Shown here piece after piece: positions 6,926-8,116 of a DNA stretch of 8,116 nucleotides (position 1 is the stretch's first letter; each line of letters begins with the position of its first letter). The notes below the pieces were generated by a model. It saw only the letters and a program-made list of their open reading frames with translations. It was not told where the DNA came from and searched no databases. Source of the DNA: Coxiellaceae bacterium (GTDB lineage Bacteria; Pseudomonadota; Gammaproteobacteria; Coxiellales; Coxiellaceae); contig JABABH010000045.1 of the NCBI GenBank assembly GCA_014238325.1, forward strand, positions 1 to 8,116, given 5' to 3'. The translations under genes were made by a program, and so were the position numbers.

Positions 6926-6959
6926 TCACTTCAAGGGCATGCTTCGCATCTTGAAGTGA
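6926..6959. repeat. Two-part hairpin, 10-bp outer and 4-bp inner stem
   Basis: TCACTTCAAG (6926-6935) is the exact reverse complement of 6950-6959. Inside it, ATGC (6939-6942) pairs with GCAT (6946-6949) around the loop TTC, with GGC bulged on one side only. The sequence is stem-forming on both strands. The half-sequence CACTTCAA also occurs directly repeated at 6876-6883. Confidence 0.75.
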
Positions 6960-6962
6960 GAT

Positions 6963-6977
6963 GGGTATAGTATACCC
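6963..6977. repeat. 15-bp palindrome GGGTATA-G-TATACCC
   Basis: Perfect 7-bp arms flank a single central base. A hairpin is sterically poor with a one-base centre, so a symmetric protein-binding site is the more natural reading. The arms resemble the GCGGTATA octamers elsewhere in the same spacer. Confidence 0.5.
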
Positions 6978-7025
6978 TGCAAACCACGCCTCTATTCCTG
7001 CATGACTTCGCGCATCAGCACACCC

Positions 7026-8116
7026 CTATTTTTCTTTTTTTACATAGCGATATAAATCATGCGAAAGAAAGTGCAATAACTGGGCATGTAAAACGCCATG
7101 TTCCTCCTGCCCTTTTAATGAAAGAAAGCGGTAGTTACCTGCCGGATAGAGACGCAAGATCTGATGTCGATATAACACGGCTTGATCTAAATAGCTATTT
7201 AGCATTAACTCTGCTGGACGTCCAGTGGACTGGGTGATCGGCACACCCACACTATAATCGGAAAATTTATTATCACACCCAAGAGCGTCACGCATCAACA
7301 AAGGCATAATATCATAATGACTCGTTCGATAAGAAAACACCTGGTGATGACGCCCAGGCCAATAAATAATCATGGGCACATGCAATTGCCATTGCGTATA
7401 ATCACTCGCATGGCCCCATGTATTTTGATGACTATCATTAAATTCTTCACCATGATCCGCTGTAATCAAGACAATAGTATTTTTTAAATGATGCTCTACT
7501 TTTAATTGATGCAGGACCTTTCCTATCAGTTGATCATCATCGTGAGCAGCATTTTTATAACGATTTAAATAGGGCGCAGGATCGCTATGATTATTTAAAA
7601 AGATACGATTACAATGCTTCACAAAAGGTTGGAATGGAGCATGACGGGTTTCTTTATCTTGACAATAATTATGGGTAGCATCATAAAACAAGAAACTAAA
7701 AAAGGGTGAATGACGATGCTCACTTTTCCGTTTTTTTAAAAATAATTCAAATTCATGCGTAATGGCACGATCTCGTTCTAAGGCAGATCCCTGCCGATCA
7801 ATGACCAAAGGTTTGATATGCCAAAATAATCCGTGCACAAAATCAGGATAGCGTAAGGATGCACTTCTTAGTATATTTAATTGATAGTGCTGCTTTAATA
7901 GTTCATTAATGAAAATAGGGCGGCGTCTGTGCAATACGGTGCTATTCCAATAATTAGCTGGGATACTATAGAATAAAGAGAAGATACCAGGGCCTGTACA
8001 ATCACCCCCACTAAAATGATTATTAAATACCCACGATTTTTTAGAAAACGCATCGATATGAGGTGTCGTCATAGCATTCATCGTATCAAAGCGCCAATCG
8101 TCGATCACAATCATCA
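7026..8116 (-). CDS. YejM/PbgA-like sulfatase-fold protein, 5' end outside the window
   Basis: Only the C-terminal part is present; the frame is open to the window edge, and the ATG at 8114 is internal because the family motif continues upstream of it. The visible 362 residues are the alkaline-phosphatase-superfamily domain and align along their whole length with the neighbouring YejM-like protein: IVIDDWRFD, SGGDCTGPG (35-43), SLFYSIPANYW, SFLFYDATHNYC, ITADHGEEFND (217-227), LHVPMIIYWPGR and TSHYDIMPLL. Candidate metal or catalytic residues are D5, T40, D220 and H221. Cysteines 39, 151, 168 and 280 match C324, C433, C450 and C561 of the neighbour. A membrane domain is expected in the missing part. 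The stop is TAG, after a basic tail (YVKKEK). The two genes look like an old tandem duplication. The substrate is unknown. Confidence 0.87.
   Translation of the reverse strand, partial: MIVIDDWRFDTMNAMTTPHIDAFSKKSWVFNNHFSGGDCTGPGIFSLFYSIPANYWNSTVLHRRRPIFINELLKQHYQLNILRSASLRYPDFVHGLFWHIKPLVIDRQGSALERDRAITHEFELFLKKRKSEHRHSPFFSFLFYDATHNYCQDKETRHAPFQPFVKHCNRIFLNNHSDPAPYLNRYKNAAHDDDQLIGKVLHQLKVEHHLKNTIVLITADHGEEFNDSHQNTWGHASDYTQWQLHVPMIIYWPGRHHQVFSYRTSHYDIMPLLMRDALGCDNKFSDYSVGVPITQSTGRPAELMLNSYLDQAVLYRHQILRLYPAGNYRFLSLKGQEEHGVLHAQLLHFLSHDLYRYVKKEK

Larger units (their letters stand above)
6700..7025. other. 326-bp palindrome-rich spacer between the two YejM-like genes
   Basis: No convincing protein gene lies here. 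The stretch holds a chain of inverted repeats: 6736-6756 (5-bp arms), 6799-6833 (perfect 12-bp arms), 6846-6877 (11 bp with one bulged base), 6890-6922 (6-bp arms), 6926-6959 (10 + 4 bp) and 6963-6977 (7-bp arms around one base). The octamer GCGGTATA appears three times (6745-6752, 6826-6833, and inverted at 6799-6806), with the related GGGTATA at 6963 and its inverse at 6971. The promoter of the downstream gene occupies the end nearest 6700. It could be a mobile palindromic element, a structured RNA, or the 3' processing and termination region of the upstream gene. On the minus strand one frame stays open through it after the upstream gene's amber stop. Confidence 0.7.

Noticed and set aside
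6735..6929. Separate small gene on the minus strand starting at a GTG (64 codons)
   Set aside because: It lies entirely in the palindromic spacer, has no ribosome site, is not recognisable, and its sequence is dictated by the inverted repeats. It is treated instead as part of the open-frame observation.

Overview
The window is chromosomal DNA from a Gram-negative bacterium, most likely a gammaproteobacterium. The evidence is the gene order tolA-tolB-pal-cpoB-queE and two relatives of the inner-membrane protein YejM/PbgA (DUF3413 plus sulfatase-like domain). Base composition is moderately AT-rich by eye. Divergent Tol proteins and a palindrome-rich spacer would fit a Legionellales/Coxiella-like or other host-associated lineage, but that placement is a guess. 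Every convincing gene is on the minus strand, so transcription runs from position 8116 towards 1.

Layout in transcription order. (1) 8116-7026: the 3' part of a YejM-like sulfatase-fold gene, cut by the window edge. (2) 7025-6700: a 326-bp spacer packed with inverted repeats and carrying the promoter of the next gene. (3) About 6681-4753: a complete YejM-like membrane protein, a tandem paralogue of the first. (4) 4752-4615: a short spacer with an extended -10 promoter inside a perfect dyad. (5) 4614-836: tolA, tolB, pal and cpoB, tightly spaced and probably one transcription unit. (6) 835-718: a spacer with a good sigma70-type promoter whose -35 lies in a perfect palindrome. (7) 717-73: queE, the radical-SAM enzyme of 7-deazaguanine (queuosine) synthesis. 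Positions 1-72 hold no recognisable gene.

TolA-TolB-Pal-CpoB form the trans-envelope machine that keeps the outer membrane attached during constriction and couples it to peptidoglycan synthesis. YejM/PbgA proteins govern lipopolysaccharide synthesis and outer-membrane lipid balance in enterobacteria. The window therefore reads as an outer-membrane homeostasis locus with queE attached, as is common in gammaproteobacteria. Two departures stand out. The usual upstream partners tolQ and tolR are not next to tolA; two YejM-like genes are there instead. Both YejM-like proteins also keep the metal-binding Asp-His pair that, as I recall, E. coli YejM has lost. I found no CRISPR array, transposase, rRNA or tRNA gene. 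The least explained stretch is the palindromic spacer at 6700-7025, which could be a mobile palindromic repeat, a structured RNA or a terminator cluster.
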